Source of the DNA: an uncultured Clostridia bacterium
GTDB lineage: Bacteria > Bacillota > Clostridia > Oscillospirales > Ruminococcaceae
Direction: 5' to 3'
Assembly (NCBI GenBank): GCA_947166275.1
Contig: CAMVDP010000003.1
Coordinates: 1-64,000, forward strand
DNA length: 64,000 bases
In this document: one piece after another, positions 1 to 9,792 of the stretch
Layout of the letters: every line of letters starts with the position of its first letter
How positions within the stretch are numbered: position 1 is the stretch's first letter
Notes under the pieces: generated by a model
Told to the model about the DNA's origin: nothing
What the model saw: only the letters and a program-made list of their open reading frames with translations
Database searches by the model: none
Position numbers and translations under genes: made by a program

Positions 1-1027
1 TACCGTTACGGCACTGGAGCATATAGAGCTTCTTGTTCTCTACTGTGAACTCCATGTCCTGCATATCGTGGTAGTGCTTTTCGAGGATATCGCAAACCTT
101 AACGAATTCTGCGTAAGCCTCGGGGAACTCCTGCTCCATCTGTGCGATCGGCATAGGAGTACGAACGCCTGCAACAACGTCCTCGCCCTGTGCGTTCTTA
201 AGGAACTCGCCCATGAGCTTCTTCTCACCGGTAGCGGGGTCACGGGTGAACGCAACGCCTGTGCCGGACTCGTTGTTGAGGTTACCGAATACCATCGGCA
301 TTACGTTTACTGCGGTACCCCAGCTGTACGGGATATCATTGTCGCGGCGGTAAACGTTAGCACGCGGGTTGTCCCATGAACGGAACACGGCTTCGATAGC
401 GAGCTTGAGCTGCTCAATAGGATCGGAGGGGAAGTCCTTGCCGAGCTGCTTCTTGTACTCTGCCTTGAACTGTGTAGCCAGCTCCTTGAGGTCAGCAGCG
501 GTGAGCTCAACGTCGAACTTTACGCCCTTTGCTTCCTTCATCTTGTCGATAAGCTGTTCGAAGTACTTCTTGCCGACTTCCATAACGACATCGGAGAACA
601 TCTGGATGAAACGTCTGTATGAGTCATATACGAAGCGCTCGAATGTGGGGTCGGGGTTGCCTGCGATCATAGCGGCAACAACGTCATCATTAAGACCGAG
701 GTTGAGGATAGTATCCATCATGCCGGGCATGGATGCACGCGCGCCGGAACGAACTGAAACGAGCAGCGGGTTCTGCTTGTCGCCGAACTTCTTGCCGTTG
801 ATCTTTTCCATTTCTTCAACGCCCTTCATAGCCTGAGCCATGATATCGTCGTTGATCTTTCTGCCGTCCTCATAGTACTGAGTGCAAGCCTCTGTTGTGA
901 TAGTGAAGCCCTGGGGAACGGGGAGACCTATCTTGGTCATTTCCGCGAGGTTTGCGCCCTTACCGCCGAGAAGCTCTCTCATGTCTGCGTTGCCTTCCGA
1001 GAAAAGGTAACAGTATTTCTTTGCCAT
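1..1027 (-). CDS. ppdK: Pyruvate, phosphate dikinase, N-terminal part (runs off the left edge)
   Basis: Minus-strand translation from ATG at 1027: [52 protein letters not shown]..., typical PPDK N-terminus; GGAGG RBS just upstream. Confidence 0.93.
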   Translation of the reverse strand, partial: MAKKYCYLFSEGNADMRELLGGKGANLAEMTKIGLPVPQGFTITTEACTQYYEDGRKINDDIMAQAMKGVEEMEKINGKKFGDKQNPLLVSVRSGARASMPGMMDTILNLGLNDDVVAAMIAGNPDPTFERFVYDSYRRFIQMFSDVVMEVGKKYFEQLIDKMKEAKGVKFDVELTAADLKELATQFKAEYKKQLGKDFPSDPIEQLKLAIEAVFRSWDNPRANVYRRDNDIPYSWGTAVNVMPMVFGNLNNESGTGVAFTRDPATGEKKLMGEFLKNAQGEDVVAGVRTPMPIAQMEQEFPEAYAEFVKVCDILEKHYHDMQDMEFTVENKKLYMLQCRNG

Positions 1028-1312
1028 TGGATTTGTCCTCCTGAATTTGAATTAGTTCCGCAGTCATCGGTCTTGACCCGCACCGGAGCGCGGTTTGTGA
1101 ACTTATCCTGCATAACACATATATTATAGCATATTTTCAACAGAATTTCCATAGTTTTACAAAAATTTTTTATGAAAATTAAAACATTTTTTTTACAGCG
1201 CGTAAAATTGCGCCCGGCGGGGGCGAAACGCGTAAAATCGCAGCTAATCGTTGATTTTTGCGTGATAATGTGTTATAATATTTGCGGAATACGGAAGGAG
1301 ATGACGCGGTTT

Positions 1313-1711
1313 ATGGATAAAAAGAGTGCTGCCGGTCTTATGGCTGCGGCGATAAAAGCAAGGGAGAACGCTTATGCGCCTTATTCGGGTTTTTCGGTCG
1401 GAGCTGCCGTACTGTGCGGTGACGGAAGCGTTTACACCGGCTGTAATGTGGAGAACGCTTCGTATCCCTGCGGCATCTGTGCCGAACGCACTGCGGTGTC
1501 GAAGGCTGTGAGCGATGGCAGGAGAAGCTTTGTTGCCTGCGCGGTCACGGGAAGCTCCGCTGAAAAGTGTACGCCATGCGGCGTGTGTCGCCAGTTCCTG
1601 TACGAGTTTGCGCCGGAAATGACGGTGCTCTGCGGGAACAAGGAAGGGGAGTATGATGAGATAACGCTGTCAGAGCTGCTGCCGAGGGGCTTTGGAGCAA
1701 GTTCTATGTAG
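1313..1711 (+). CDS. cdd: Cytidine deaminase
   Basis: MDKKSAAGLMAAAIKARENAYAPYSGFSVGAAV...GCNVENASYPCGICAERTA...PCGVCRQFL zinc-site motifs; RBS GGAAGGAG before ATG 1313. Confidence 0.93.
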   Translation: MDKKSAAGLMAAAIKARENAYAPYSGFSVGAAVLCGDGSVYTGCNVENASYPCGICAERTAVSKAVSDGRRSFVACAVTGSSAEKCTPCGVCRQFLYEFAPEMTVLCGNKEGEYDEITLSELLPRGFGASSM

Positions 1712-1810
1712 CAGCAGTCAGCTGCGGCGGCGAGGCAGAGAGTACGACTTTTTCGGCGCTTCCATACTGATCCGCAGCTGCCGTGCGGCTTTGGGGCAAG
1801 TTCTATGTAG
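1678..1810. repeat. 34-nt imperfect direct repeat (31/34 identical): the 3' end of cdd including its stop codon, repeated 99 nt downstream
   Basis: 1678-1711 gctgccgaggggctttggagcaagttctatgtag vs 1777-1810 gctgccgtgcggctttggggcaagttctatgtag. Confidence 0.9.
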
Positions 1811-1866
1811 TAGAACAAGACTATAAAACTATACTAATAGTAGTGTATCTGAAAGGAGGGAGCTTC

Positions 1867-3258
1867 GTGCGAGAAGATGATAAAATGGATATGACGACAG
1901 GCTCGATACTGCCGAAGCTGCTGAAGCTCTCTCTTCCGCTGATGCTGTCAAGCGTGCTGCAGCTGCTGTTCAACGCGGCGGATATCATCGTTGTCGGAAA
2001 CTTTGCTGGAGATAACTCGTTGGCGGCAGTGGGATCTACAGCATCGCTGGTCAATCTGATGACCAACCTGTTTCTCGGGCTGTCCACCGGCGCGAACGTG
2101 CTGGCATCACACTACCTCGGCGCCAATGACAGCGTCCGGGTGAGCAAGACTGTACATACCGCCATTATGATGAGCGTCATCAGCGGACTTATACTGACAG
2201 TAGTTGGGTGCCTGTTTGCGGATGATCTCCTGCTGCTGATGCAGAATCCGCCGGAAGTGCTCGAGCTGTCGGCGCTGTATCTGCGAATATACTTCACAGG
2301 TATGACGGCGATGATGATATACAATCTCGGGAGCTCTATACTGCGCGCGAAGGGCGACACCAAACGTCCGCTGCTTTATCTTACGCTTTCGGGCGTAGTG
2401 AACGTTGTGCTCAATCTGATATTCGTGATACTGTTCAAAATGGACGTTGCAGGCGTTGCTCTCGCCACGGTCATTTCGCAGTGCATGTCGGCAGTGCTGA
2501 TAATCCGCTGCCTGATGAAGGAGACTGACGCGTTCAGATTTGAGCTCTCAAAGTTCCGGCTTGATGGCGCGACAGTGGCGAAAATGCTGAAAATAGGTCT
2601 GCCGGCGGGATTTCAAGGAGTGCTGTTCTCGCTGTCGAATGTGGTGATACAGGCTTCTGTCAACGGCTTCGGCTCCATTGTTATGGCGGGGAGCGCGGCC
2701 GCGTCAAGCATCGAGGGCTTTATCTGGGTCTCTATGAACGCGTTCTCACAGGGCGCGCTCACATTTACGAGTACCAATATCGGCGCGGGAAAGTACAGCC
2801 GTATCAACAGGATAGCTGTGGTATCCTGCTCCTGCGCTGCGGCGGCGGGGCTGATCTTCGGGAACCTCGCGTTTCTGTTCGGAAGGCCGCTGCTCAGCAT
2901 ATACGACACACGGCCGGATGTCATCGAAGCCGGGCTGGTGCGCATGAGCCTTGTCTGTACGATGTACTGCACCTGTGGCCTGATGGACTGCATCGTGGGT
3001 TCGATACGCGGCATGCAGTATGCGGTGACACCTACGATAGTCTCGCTGCTTGGAGCGTGCGGGCTTCGTATACTGTGGATATTCACGGGCTTTCAGCTTG
3101 AGGAGTTCCACACCGAGTTCTGGCTGTTCATTTCTTACCCGGCATCGTGGATAATTACGTTCCTTGTGCATTTTGTATGCTTCATCTTCATGCGGCGGAG
3201 ACTGCCGAAAAAAGACGCGGCGGGCGAAAATAATGCTCTCCCGGGCACGGAGTGGTAA
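1867..3258 (+). CDS. MATE family efflux transporter
   Basis: MTTGSILPKLLKLSLPLMLSSVLQLLFNAADIIVVGNFAGDNSLAAVGSTASLVNL; multi-TM; GTG start with AAAGGAGGG RBS. Confidence 0.9.
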   Translation: MREDDKMDMTTGSILPKLLKLSLPLMLSSVLQLLFNAADIIVVGNFAGDNSLAAVGSTASLVNLMTNLFLGLSTGANVLASHYLGANDSVRVSKTVHTAIMMSVISGLILTVVGCLFADDLLLLMQNPPEVLELSALYLRIYFTGMTAMMIYNLGSSILRAKGDTKRPLLYLTLSGVVNVVLNLIFVILFKMDVAGVALATVISQCMSAVLIIRCLMKETDAFRFELSKFRLDGATVAKMLKIGLPAGFQGVLFSLSNVVIQASVNGFGSIVMAGSAAASSIEGFIWVSMNAFSQGALTFTSTNIGAGKYSRINRIAVVSCSCAAAAGLIFGNLAFLFGRPLLSIYDTRPDVIEAGLVRMSLVCTMYCTCGLMDCIVGSIRGMQYAVTPTIVSLLGACGLRILWIFTGFQLEEFHTEFWLFISYPASWIITFLVHFVCFIFMRRRLPKKDAAGENNALPGTEW

Positions 3259-3360
3259 CGTATATAGCAAATGTTGCATAAATATCACGCCGCGGTTAGT
3301 GAAATATTAACAAAAAATAAGCATTATTGAGTAGAAGTCATAAAAAGTTACAAAATTTGA

Positions 3361-3389
3361 TTGACTTTTTATGTTTATTTGTGTATAAT
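3361..3389 (+). promoter_or_regulatory. Predicted sigmaA promoter of the flagellar operon: TTGACT-17-TATAAT
   Basis: TTGACT 3361-3366, TATAAT 3384-3389, 17-nt spacer, about 60 nt upstream of fliK ATG. Confidence 0.85.
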
Positions 3390-3448
3390 GTATTTAATAG
3401 TAGTATAAGGGTAACTATGCCCTTTTACGACTTGAAAGGAGGTGTAAT

Positions 3449-5236
3449 ATGGTAACGAACGCGGTAAATATGGATCTTAAAGTGAACTCTCCGAATGGCG
3501 CGAAACAGCGTGAAGGCGACAGCGGATTTTCGGACGTTCTCGGCAGTGTATCCGATAACCGCAGGCAGCAGGGTCTTACTAATTCGTCGCGCAAGGAATT
3601 CGGCAAGGAGATCGGGTTCGCTCAACGTGCTTCGGAAAGCGTGCATGAGCCGACAGACAGCGCTCCCGTGTCAGATGCGGCAGCGTATGCTCCCAGACGG
3701 GAACAGAGCTTCGATGAAGCTGTGGCGGACAAATACCTCGAACAGGCGGTAGAGACCGTTGTGTATGAGGTCGTCGAAAACGGCGAAGTCCCCACGAAAA
3801 AACAGGCAGCCGGAATGATGGCGGACGCTCTCAAAGAGCTGACACCGGAAACGAAGGAAGCAGCCGCAGATATCGCAGCGCAGGCTCCCGAGACAGATAT
3901 CCCGCAGAATGTGCAGACGGCGGCAACAGCGATACCGGTACCGGTAACGGCAGCGGTAAAGCAGGATGATCCCGCGGACACATCTGAAGCGGCAGTGACA
4001 GCGCAGATCCCCGAAGCAGAAGTGCTCAACGCTCTCGTCGGAGTCATGACGGCAATGACGGGCGAAAGCGGCGAAGTACAGGTACAGACTGATATGCCTG
4101 CAGCGCAGCCTGACGAGCAGAAGGTACAGGTCATCACCCCCGATACGGCTTTCCTGATGACGGAAAAGCACAGTGAGGTAGCGATGATCGCGGAGAACAC
4201 GACGTTCACCCCGCAGCCGACAGAGATACCCGAGGGCGACGAGTTTATGGCGGAGCTCGACGCGGTAATGCGCGGAGATTACAACAAGGAAGCCGTTGAA
4301 CTTGAGCAGTTCGGACTCACGTTTGCCGAGAAGGCGAGAGGAGCCACAGCGGCAGTCGCAGAAACCGGAAACGATGTCTTCATCGACAGAGTCGGACTTA
4401 TCGACAGAGTTCTGGCGAGACTTGAGACGGTGACCACCGATGACGGAGAGCCTATAACGGAGCTTGAAGTCGTGAAGGATACCGCAGAGCTGCTCGGTAA
4501 GATCATCACCGAGGCAAAGCAGGAGCTCGGACTTACGGAAGTTAAGTACGAACTGCGGCCCGAGGCGGAGATCGAAACTCAAATGCCGCAGCTGATGCCG
4601 GATACGCCGGTGAAACTGTCACGCGACATGAACAGCAGCGACAGGACAGGCGAGCTGGATCACATCCTGAACGAAGGCAGAAGCGATGCGCCGGAAAAGG
4701 GAACGACAAAGACCGATACCTATGATGCGGTGCACATGTCGGCAGAGCTTATGCGCGACAGAGCCCACGCGGAAGTCAATGTTGAACGCAGTGAACTGCC
4801 CGAAGCGGAGAACAACTACCGTCCGCCGGAGATACAGACTGCAGAGCAGATACTCGCACGCATCAGGACGATGCAGGATGATCACGCACAGTTCACAATG
4901 GTCCTCAATCCCGAAAGTCTCGGAAGAATAACCGTCAAGCTGGTCATGGTCGGCGAAAGGACGGCAGTTGAGATCACGGCAGAGAACCCGGAAACAAGAG
5001 CAATACTCGCTGCAAGATCCGAAAGCCTGCAGAGCGCACTTCGTCAGAACGGAGTGGAACTCGAGCGCTATCAGGTAGTCACGGAACAGGAAGATGCACA
5101 GTATCACCGTGATGACTATGAAGGCGGCGGAAGAAACAGGCAGGGACACGAACAGGAACAGAACGCGGAAAAGCACGATGACGGCGACGATAACGACGAC
5201 GGAAACGGCTTCTACGATCTGCTCGGAGAACTATAA
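3449..5236 (+). CDS. fliK: Flagellar hook-length control protein FliK
   Basis: C-terminal LNPESLGRITVKLVMVGERTAVEITAENPETRAILAARSESLQSALRQNG; first gene of the flagellar operon; AAAGGAGG RBS. Confidence 0.88.
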   Translation: MVTNAVNMDLKVNSPNGAKQREGDSGFSDVLGSVSDNRRQQGLTNSSRKEFGKEIGFAQRASESVHEPTDSAPVSDAAAYAPRREQSFDEAVADKYLEQAVETVVYEVVENGEVPTKKQAAGMMADALKELTPETKEAAADIAAQAPETDIPQNVQTAATAIPVPVTAAVKQDDPADTSEAAVTAQIPEAEVLNALVGVMTAMTGESGEVQVQTDMPAAQPDEQKVQVITPDTAFLMTEKHSEVAMIAENTTFTPQPTEIPEGDEFMAELDAVMRGDYNKEAVELEQFGLTFAEKARGATAAVAETGNDVFIDRVGLIDRVLARLETVTTDDGEPITELEVVKDTAELLGKIITEAKQELGLTEVKYELRPEAEIETQMPQLMPDTPVKLSRDMNSSDRTGELDHILNEGRSDAPEKGTTKTDTYDAVHMSAELMRDRAHAEVNVERSELPEAENNYRPPEIQTAEQILARIRTMQDDHAQFTMVLNPESLGRITVKLVMVGERTAVEITAENPETRAILAARSESLQSALRQNGVELERYQVVTEQEDAQYHRDDYEGGGRNRQGHEQEQNAEKHDDGDDNDDGNGFYDLLGEL

Positions 5237-5256
5237 CAGGAAAAGGAGGAAAGTAC

Positions 5257-6147
5257 ATGGCGGTTGATTACATCAGCGGCGTGGCAACACCACAGAGCAA
5301 CTACGAGAAGTTCAAGGATATGTTCACCGATAAGCATGACCTTATCACGATGGAGAACTTCTACTCGCTCCTTGTTGCTGAAATGCAGAACCAGGACCCG
5401 CTCGAGCCTACATCGAACACGGAGTTCATCTCCCAGATGGCAAGCTTCACGGCTCTCAGCTCTCAGCAGGACGCATACAAGGTACAGCAGCAGTCGTACG
5501 CTAACTCGCTGGTCGGCAAGACAGTCACGGTATCCACCGGCGACGGCAAGACCGATACAGGCGTTGTGACGTTCGTAAAGAACGGCGATGACCCGCAGAT
5601 AAGCGTGAACGGTGAATCCTACAAGCTCAGTGCTATCTCGCAGGTGCATGACACGAGCACAAACTCGGCTTCAAGCATCGGAGACTATGGCGCGTTCGCG
5701 GCAAGCATACTCGGCAAAACAGCTGTGGTACAGGCTATCGATCCTACAGGACAGACATACGTTGATGAAGGAACGGTAAGCTCGATCGAGATCGAGAACG
5801 GCAACGTAAGAGTGGTCGTGAACGGTTATTCGTATGATGCTACGGATATACTCAAGGTCACAGATAATGCACAGGCGGCGGAAACACAGTCGGCAACAAC
5901 AGTATCGACAGAAGACGCAATAGCACAGGCGTTACAGGCGGCACAGGCATTACAGACGGCACAGACTGCACAGGCGACACAGACAACGCCGACAACGCCG
6001 ACAACGCCGACGACACAGACTGTCACCGAACAGGCAAGTGCGGTACAGCAGACCGATAATGACGACATCGCAGACGCGGCAGATACAGACGGCGAGAGCG
6101 GCAGAGGCGGCAATAACGATTCAGATATTTACGAGCTGTTTGACTGA
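5257..6147 (+). CDS. flgD: Flagellar hook capping/assembly protein FlgD
   Basis: NFYSLLVAEMQNQDPLEPTSNTEFISQMASFTALSS motif. Confidence 0.93.
   Translation: MAVDYISGVATPQSNYEKFKDMFTDKHDLITMENFYSLLVAEMQNQDPLEPTSNTEFISQMASFTALSSQQDAYKVQQQSYANSLVGKTVTVSTGDGKTDTGVVTFVKNGDDPQISVNGESYKLSAISQVHDTSTNSASSIGDYGAFAASILGKTAVVQAIDPTGQTYVDEGTVSSIEIENGNVRVVVNGYSYDATDILKVTDNAQAAETQSATTVSTEDAIAQALQAAQALQTAQTAQATQTTPTTPTTPTTQTVTEQASAVQQTDNDDIADAADTDGESGRGGNNDSDIYELFD
5983..6009 (+). repeat. Three perfect tandem copies of a 9-bp unit (ACAACGCCG) inside flgD
   Basis: acaacgccg x3, in frame, encoding a Thr/Pro repeat. Confidence 0.9.
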
Positions 6148-6171
6148 TATTCGGAAAGGGAAGGTGTAAAG

Positions 6172-6576
6172 ATGCTTATAAGCGAGTATCTTGCCGGACG
6201 CAATTCGATATCCGTTTCTACCGGGAACAGCGTTAATACCTATGACCCGGTCAGAAAGACGCAGGAAAGCGGCGAGTCGGGAAGCTTTGCCGAACAGCTT
6301 CGTGAGACTATCGGAAGCAGGGAAGTCGAGTTTTCCAGTCACGCGATAAGACGCCTTGAGAGCAGACAGATCGATATCATTGAGAATGACAGGATCGAAA
6401 GGCTCAACAGGGGAGTGGAGCTCGCGGCAGAAAAGGGCAGTGAAGAAAGCCTTATTCTCGTGGACAGCACCGCGTTTATCGTAAGCGTCAAGAACAATAC
6501 CGTTATCACTACGGTATCGGCAGATGATCTTAAAGGAAACGTGTTCACCAACATCGATTCCGCCGTTATAGTATAA
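6172..6576 (+). CDS. TIGR02530-type flagellar operon protein
   Basis: Position between flgD and flgE; FSSHAIRRLESRQIDI...ERLNRGVELAAEKGSEESLILVDSTAFIVSVKNNTVITT. Confidence 0.82.
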   Translation: MLISEYLAGRNSISVSTGNSVNTYDPVRKTQESGESGSFAEQLRETIGSREVEFSSHAIRRLESRQIDIIENDRIERLNRGVELAAEKGSEESLILVDSTAFIVSVKNNTVITTVSADDLKGNVFTNIDSAVIV

Positions 6577-6674
6577 GTCGGACCGAGGGAGCTTTACGCT
6601 CACCAAGGAGACATATTGCAGTCCCGAACGACGGACGGACTGCGGACGGCGGCGCAAAGAAAGGAAAAACCGCT

Positions 6675-8507
6675 ATGATGAAATCACTCTATTCCGGTGT
6701 TGCCGGAATGAAGACTCACAACCAGAGAATGGATGTTATAGGTAACAATATCTCTAATGTCAATACTACCGGTTACAAGACAAGTGAAGTTACATTCAAG
6801 GATGTTTACTATCAGACCAAGGGAAATGCGTCATCCGGTGACGCTACCTCGGGCGGTAAGAACCCCACCCAGATAGGTTACGGTTCTCAGCTCGGCACCG
6901 TTTCCCAGGTCATGGTGCAGTCGGGCTTTACATACTCCGACAGCGTGTTCAACTGCGCGCTGCAGGGTGAAGGCTTCTTCCAGGTAATGGACGAGGCGGG
7001 CAATATCTACTACACCCGTGCGGGTAAGTTCTCCGTGGACAGCTTTGGAAACCTTTGTGACCCGAACGGCAACATGGTGCTCGGTGTCGCGGGTGATCCA
7101 AGCAACGTCGAGGTAGGCCAGTCACAGCGTATCAACCTCAAGGTGCCCGCAATAGACAACAATAAGGCAAGTTGCACAAAGAACGTGAGACAGGGCGACA
7201 ATGTATATGATATCACCATCAGCGCAGCAGGCTATGGTGAGCAGGGCAACATCTCGTTCACTATCGTGGACTCCGATACGCCTTTTGCTACAAGAAGCGG
7301 CTCCAACCTTACGATTTACATGGATCTCGACAAGCAGTACGGTGATGCGTACTTCTCGAAGATCGACGAAGCGTATCCCGACGGCGAGTTTACCACATCA
7401 CAGACTATCAATATCAATGGTAATGATATAACCATCAACAACCAGGAAGAGCTCGACTCACTCAAGGAAGAAGCAGTCGAAGCGGCACGCAAAGAATTCG
7501 AGGACTCCATCAACGAAGCTATAAGACTTGGTGGTGTTGGCCTTGACGATAACGTTGTTCCGCTTTCTGTTGAGTTCGGTACTCTCCCGAAGTATGAGGA
7601 AGTCAGAGCTCTCCAGGCTAACAATACTATCAAGTTCGCTTACGATACCGATAGCAGCGGCACGAAGACGACCAATGAGCTCACACTCAAGTTCACTGCC
7701 AACAACGCGTGCGAGAACGCTAACAAGTACGAGGTCGACATCAAGGTCGGCGATTCCTCCAAGGTAGTCGCAAAGTGGAACGGTAACGACGTTCTCACGA
7801 TCACCGTTCCGAAGGACGGTAAGGTCGGCGATGCTCCGGAGGGCTGGACCGGAGGCACATACACACTCGTAGACGCTATCAACGAGGCGATAAAGAAGGT
7901 CAGCAACGACGATCATCTTATCACAGTGGAAAAGGTGGCATTCCAGTCTATCGCTCCTGACGGAACGGCAACGGACCTTGAGCTCGAGACTAATGAGTTT
8001 GACTTCGTTCAGGCACTTCAGGCAGGCACTTCGACAAGAATAGACCGTCTCGGTCTTGACAACGGACGCGACAACTTCTTCTCGGATATAGCTACCGCGC
8101 TCAGTACGGTAACACTCACAGACGGGCGTATCCAGAAGGAGCAGGCTGTCGATGATCTCGAAGTTATCCAGATAGACACCGACGGTACGATCTATGGCCG
8201 TCACGCGGTACACGGGACTCTGCTTCTCGGTCGTATCGATGTAGCTACATTTGAGAACCCCATGGGTCTTGAGCAGTGTGGTACATCGCTGTGGAGAGCA
8301 TCTCTCGCTTCCGGTGAAGCACAGGTCAAGATAGCAGGCAAGGACGGCGCAGGTCAGGTCATCCAAAGCGCGCTCGAAATGTCGAACGTTGACCTTGCGC
8401 AGGAATTCTCGGATATGATCATCACGCAGAGAGGCTATCAGGCCAACTCACGTGTTATAACGGTATCCGATACCATGCTCGAGGAGCTTGTAAATCTCAA
8501 GCGTTGA
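6675..8507 (+). CDS. flgE: Flagellar hook protein FlgE
   Basis: MMKSLYSGVAGMKTHNQRMDVIGNNISNVNTTGYKTSEVTF N-term and EFSDMIITQRGYQANSRVITVSDTMLEELVNLKR C-term. Confidence 0.92.
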   Translation: MMKSLYSGVAGMKTHNQRMDVIGNNISNVNTTGYKTSEVTFKDVYYQTKGNASSGDATSGGKNPTQIGYGSQLGTVSQVMVQSGFTYSDSVFNCALQGEGFFQVMDEAGNIYYTRAGKFSVDSFGNLCDPNGNMVLGVAGDPSNVEVGQSQRINLKVPAIDNNKASCTKNVRQGDNVYDITISAAGYGEQGNISFTIVDSDTPFATRSGSNLTIYMDLDKQYGDAYFSKIDEAYPDGEFTTSQTININGNDITINNQEELDSLKEEAVEAARKEFEDSINEAIRLGGVGLDDNVVPLSVEFGTLPKYEEVRALQANNTIKFAYDTDSSGTKTTNELTLKFTANNACENANKYEVDIKVGDSSKVVAKWNGNDVLTITVPKDGKVGDAPEGWTGGTYTLVDAINEAIKKVSNDDHLITVEKVAFQSIAPDGTATDLELETNEFDFVQALQAGTSTRIDRLGLDNGRDNFFSDIATALSTVTLTDGRIQKEQAVDDLEVIQIDTDGTIYGRHAVHGTLLLGRIDVATFENPMGLEQCGTSLWRASLASGEAQVKIAGKDGAGQVIQSALEMSNVDLAQEFSDMIITQRGYQANSRVITVSDTMLEELVNLKR

Positions 8508-8525
8508 TTCTTAAGCTTACGTGCG

Positions 8526-8544
8526 GCGGGGCTTTGAGCCCCGC
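8526..8544 (+). other. Intercistronic hairpin (7-bp GC-rich stem) between flgE and flbD
   Basis: GCGGGGC tttga GCCCCGC, no following U-tract. Confidence 0.75.
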
Positions 8545-8582
8545 TGTGCGGATGCTTTGAAAATAAAACTTAAGGGTGCAAT

Positions 8583-8795
8583 ATGGTTATTTTAACAAAA
8601 CTGAACGGTAAGGACATAATGATAAACGAGGATGGCATCGAAACAGTCTGTGAAACGCCGGATACGGTAATTACAATGTCCAACGGTCACAGTTATATCG
8701 TTCAGGAGTCAGTCGAGGAGATCTTCCGCAGGATCGTGGGCTTTAATCGCGCGTGCAGAGCCCGCGGTACAAGAGAGGGTCACAAGGACGAATAG
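8583..8795 (+). CDS. flbD: FlbD family flagellar protein
   Basis: MVILTKLNGKDIMINEDGIETVCETPDTVITMSNGHSYIVQESVEEIFRRIVGF. Confidence 0.9.
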   Translation: MVILTKLNGKDIMINEDGIETVCETPDTVITMSNGHSYIVQESVEEIFRRIVGFNRACRARGTREGHKDE

Positions 8796-8796
8796 T

Positions 8797-8925
8797 ATGT
8801 CTTATACGCACGATCCCGAATGCATCACGCTTTTGCATCAGATGATGATACAGGCGACCGTGTTTTTCGGTGTGTATTCGGGTTTGTGTGTTAAAATCAA
8901 TTACAATTGGAGGGAACCTTTTTGA
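8797..8925 (+). CDS. Candidate 42-aa small ORF between flbD and motA (not in ORF track)
   Basis: ATG 8797 preceded by AAGGA with 8-nt spacing; stop TGA 8923-8925 overlaps the motA TTG start (TTGA). Confidence 0.4.
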   Translation: MSYTHDPECITLLHQMMIQATVFFGVYSGLCVKINYNWREPF

Positions 8926-9686
8926 ATATTACGATGATCATAGGATGGGTCTTGTCGATAGGACTTGTTCTGTATGGTATTTTGAGCGGCGGTCAGCTCG
9001 CATGGTTTATCGATATCCCGTCACTGATGATAGTTGTCGGCGGTACGTTCGGCGTACTTATAGCAATATCTCCGATGTCTCTGCTCAAAGCAGTGCCGGC
9101 GCTGTTCAAATACGCGCTTTTCCCGCCTAAATTCAAGGCGGAGGATTACATATCACAGATAGTAGATTTCGCAAATACAGCTCGAAGCAAGGGTCTTCTC
9201 GCTCTTGAAGACAGCGCAAACAAGTGTGAGGATCCGTTCATGAAGCAGAGCCTTATGCTTATAGTTGATGCCAACGATTCCGCAAAGGTAAGAGAGATGC
9301 TCGAAGGCTCGCTTTCGTTCATGGAGGAACGACACGAAGCCGGTGCGGCATTCTTCGGTAAGGGCGCTTCACTTGCGCCTGCATTCGGAATGCTCGGTAC
9401 GCTGGTCGGACTGGTTATCATGCTTCAGAATCTCGACGGCGGTGACCTGGGTCCTGCAATGGCGACAGCCCTTATCACTACGTTCTACGGTTCGTTCCTT
9501 GCGAACATCCTGTTTACTCCTCTTGAGAGAGCGCTTGTAAACGCGCACGCTGACGAGGTGCTCTGCATGCAGATAGTTATCGAGGGTGTCATGTCGATCG
9601 CCGAGGGTTCTAACCCGAGAATGATCAAAGAAAAGCTCGAATTTATGCTTCCGAAGAGCGCAAAAGCGGCTGGGGAGAAAAAATAA
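8922..9686 (+). CDS. motA: Flagellar motor stator protein MotA
   Basis: IIGWVLSIGLVLYGILSGGQLAWFIDIPSLMIVVGGTFGVLI; TTG start with GGAGGG RBS. Confidence 0.92.
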   Translation: MNITMIIGWVLSIGLVLYGILSGGQLAWFIDIPSLMIVVGGTFGVLIAISPMSLLKAVPALFKYALFPPKFKAEDYISQIVDFANTARSKGLLALEDSANKCEDPFMKQSLMLIVDANDSAKVREMLEGSLSFMEERHEAGAAFFGKGASLAPAFGMLGTLVGLVIMLQNLDGGDLGPAMATALITTFYGSFLANILFTPLERALVNAHADEVLCMQIVIEGVMSIAEGSNPRMIKEKLEFMLPKSAKAAGEKK

Positions 9687-9708
9687 CGCAAATGGTTCAA
9701 AAATAGTA

Positions 9709-9737
9709 TTGCAAAAGTTCGTTTTTTATGGTATAAT
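9709..9737 (+). promoter_or_regulatory. Predicted sigmaA promoter upstream of motB: TTGCAA-17-TATAAT
   Basis: TTGCAA 9709-9714, TATAAT 9732-9737. Confidence 0.75.
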
Positions 9738-9740
9738 ATA

Positions 9741-9780
9741 ATACCGACTGTTTACAGGGATAGTTGTGTCCAGTCGGTAT
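9741..9780 (+). promoter_or_regulatory. 10-bp perfect inverted repeat at the predicted start of the motB transcript
   Basis: ataccgactg (9741-9750), 20-nt loop, cagtcggtat (9771-9780). Confidence 0.75.
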
Positions 9781-9792
9781 GCGGAGAGTAAT

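Noticed and set aside
1-1027. ppdK as pseudogene
   Set aside because: It is truncated only by the window edge; the reading frame is intact.
3671-4582. 303-aa minus-strand ORF antisense to fliK
   Set aside because: Cys/Arg/Leu-rich translation typical of the antisense of a codon-biased gene; no RBS or family resemblance.
7458-8366. 302-aa minus-strand ORF antisense to flgE
   Set aside because: Entirely inside a confident gene with antisense-like composition.
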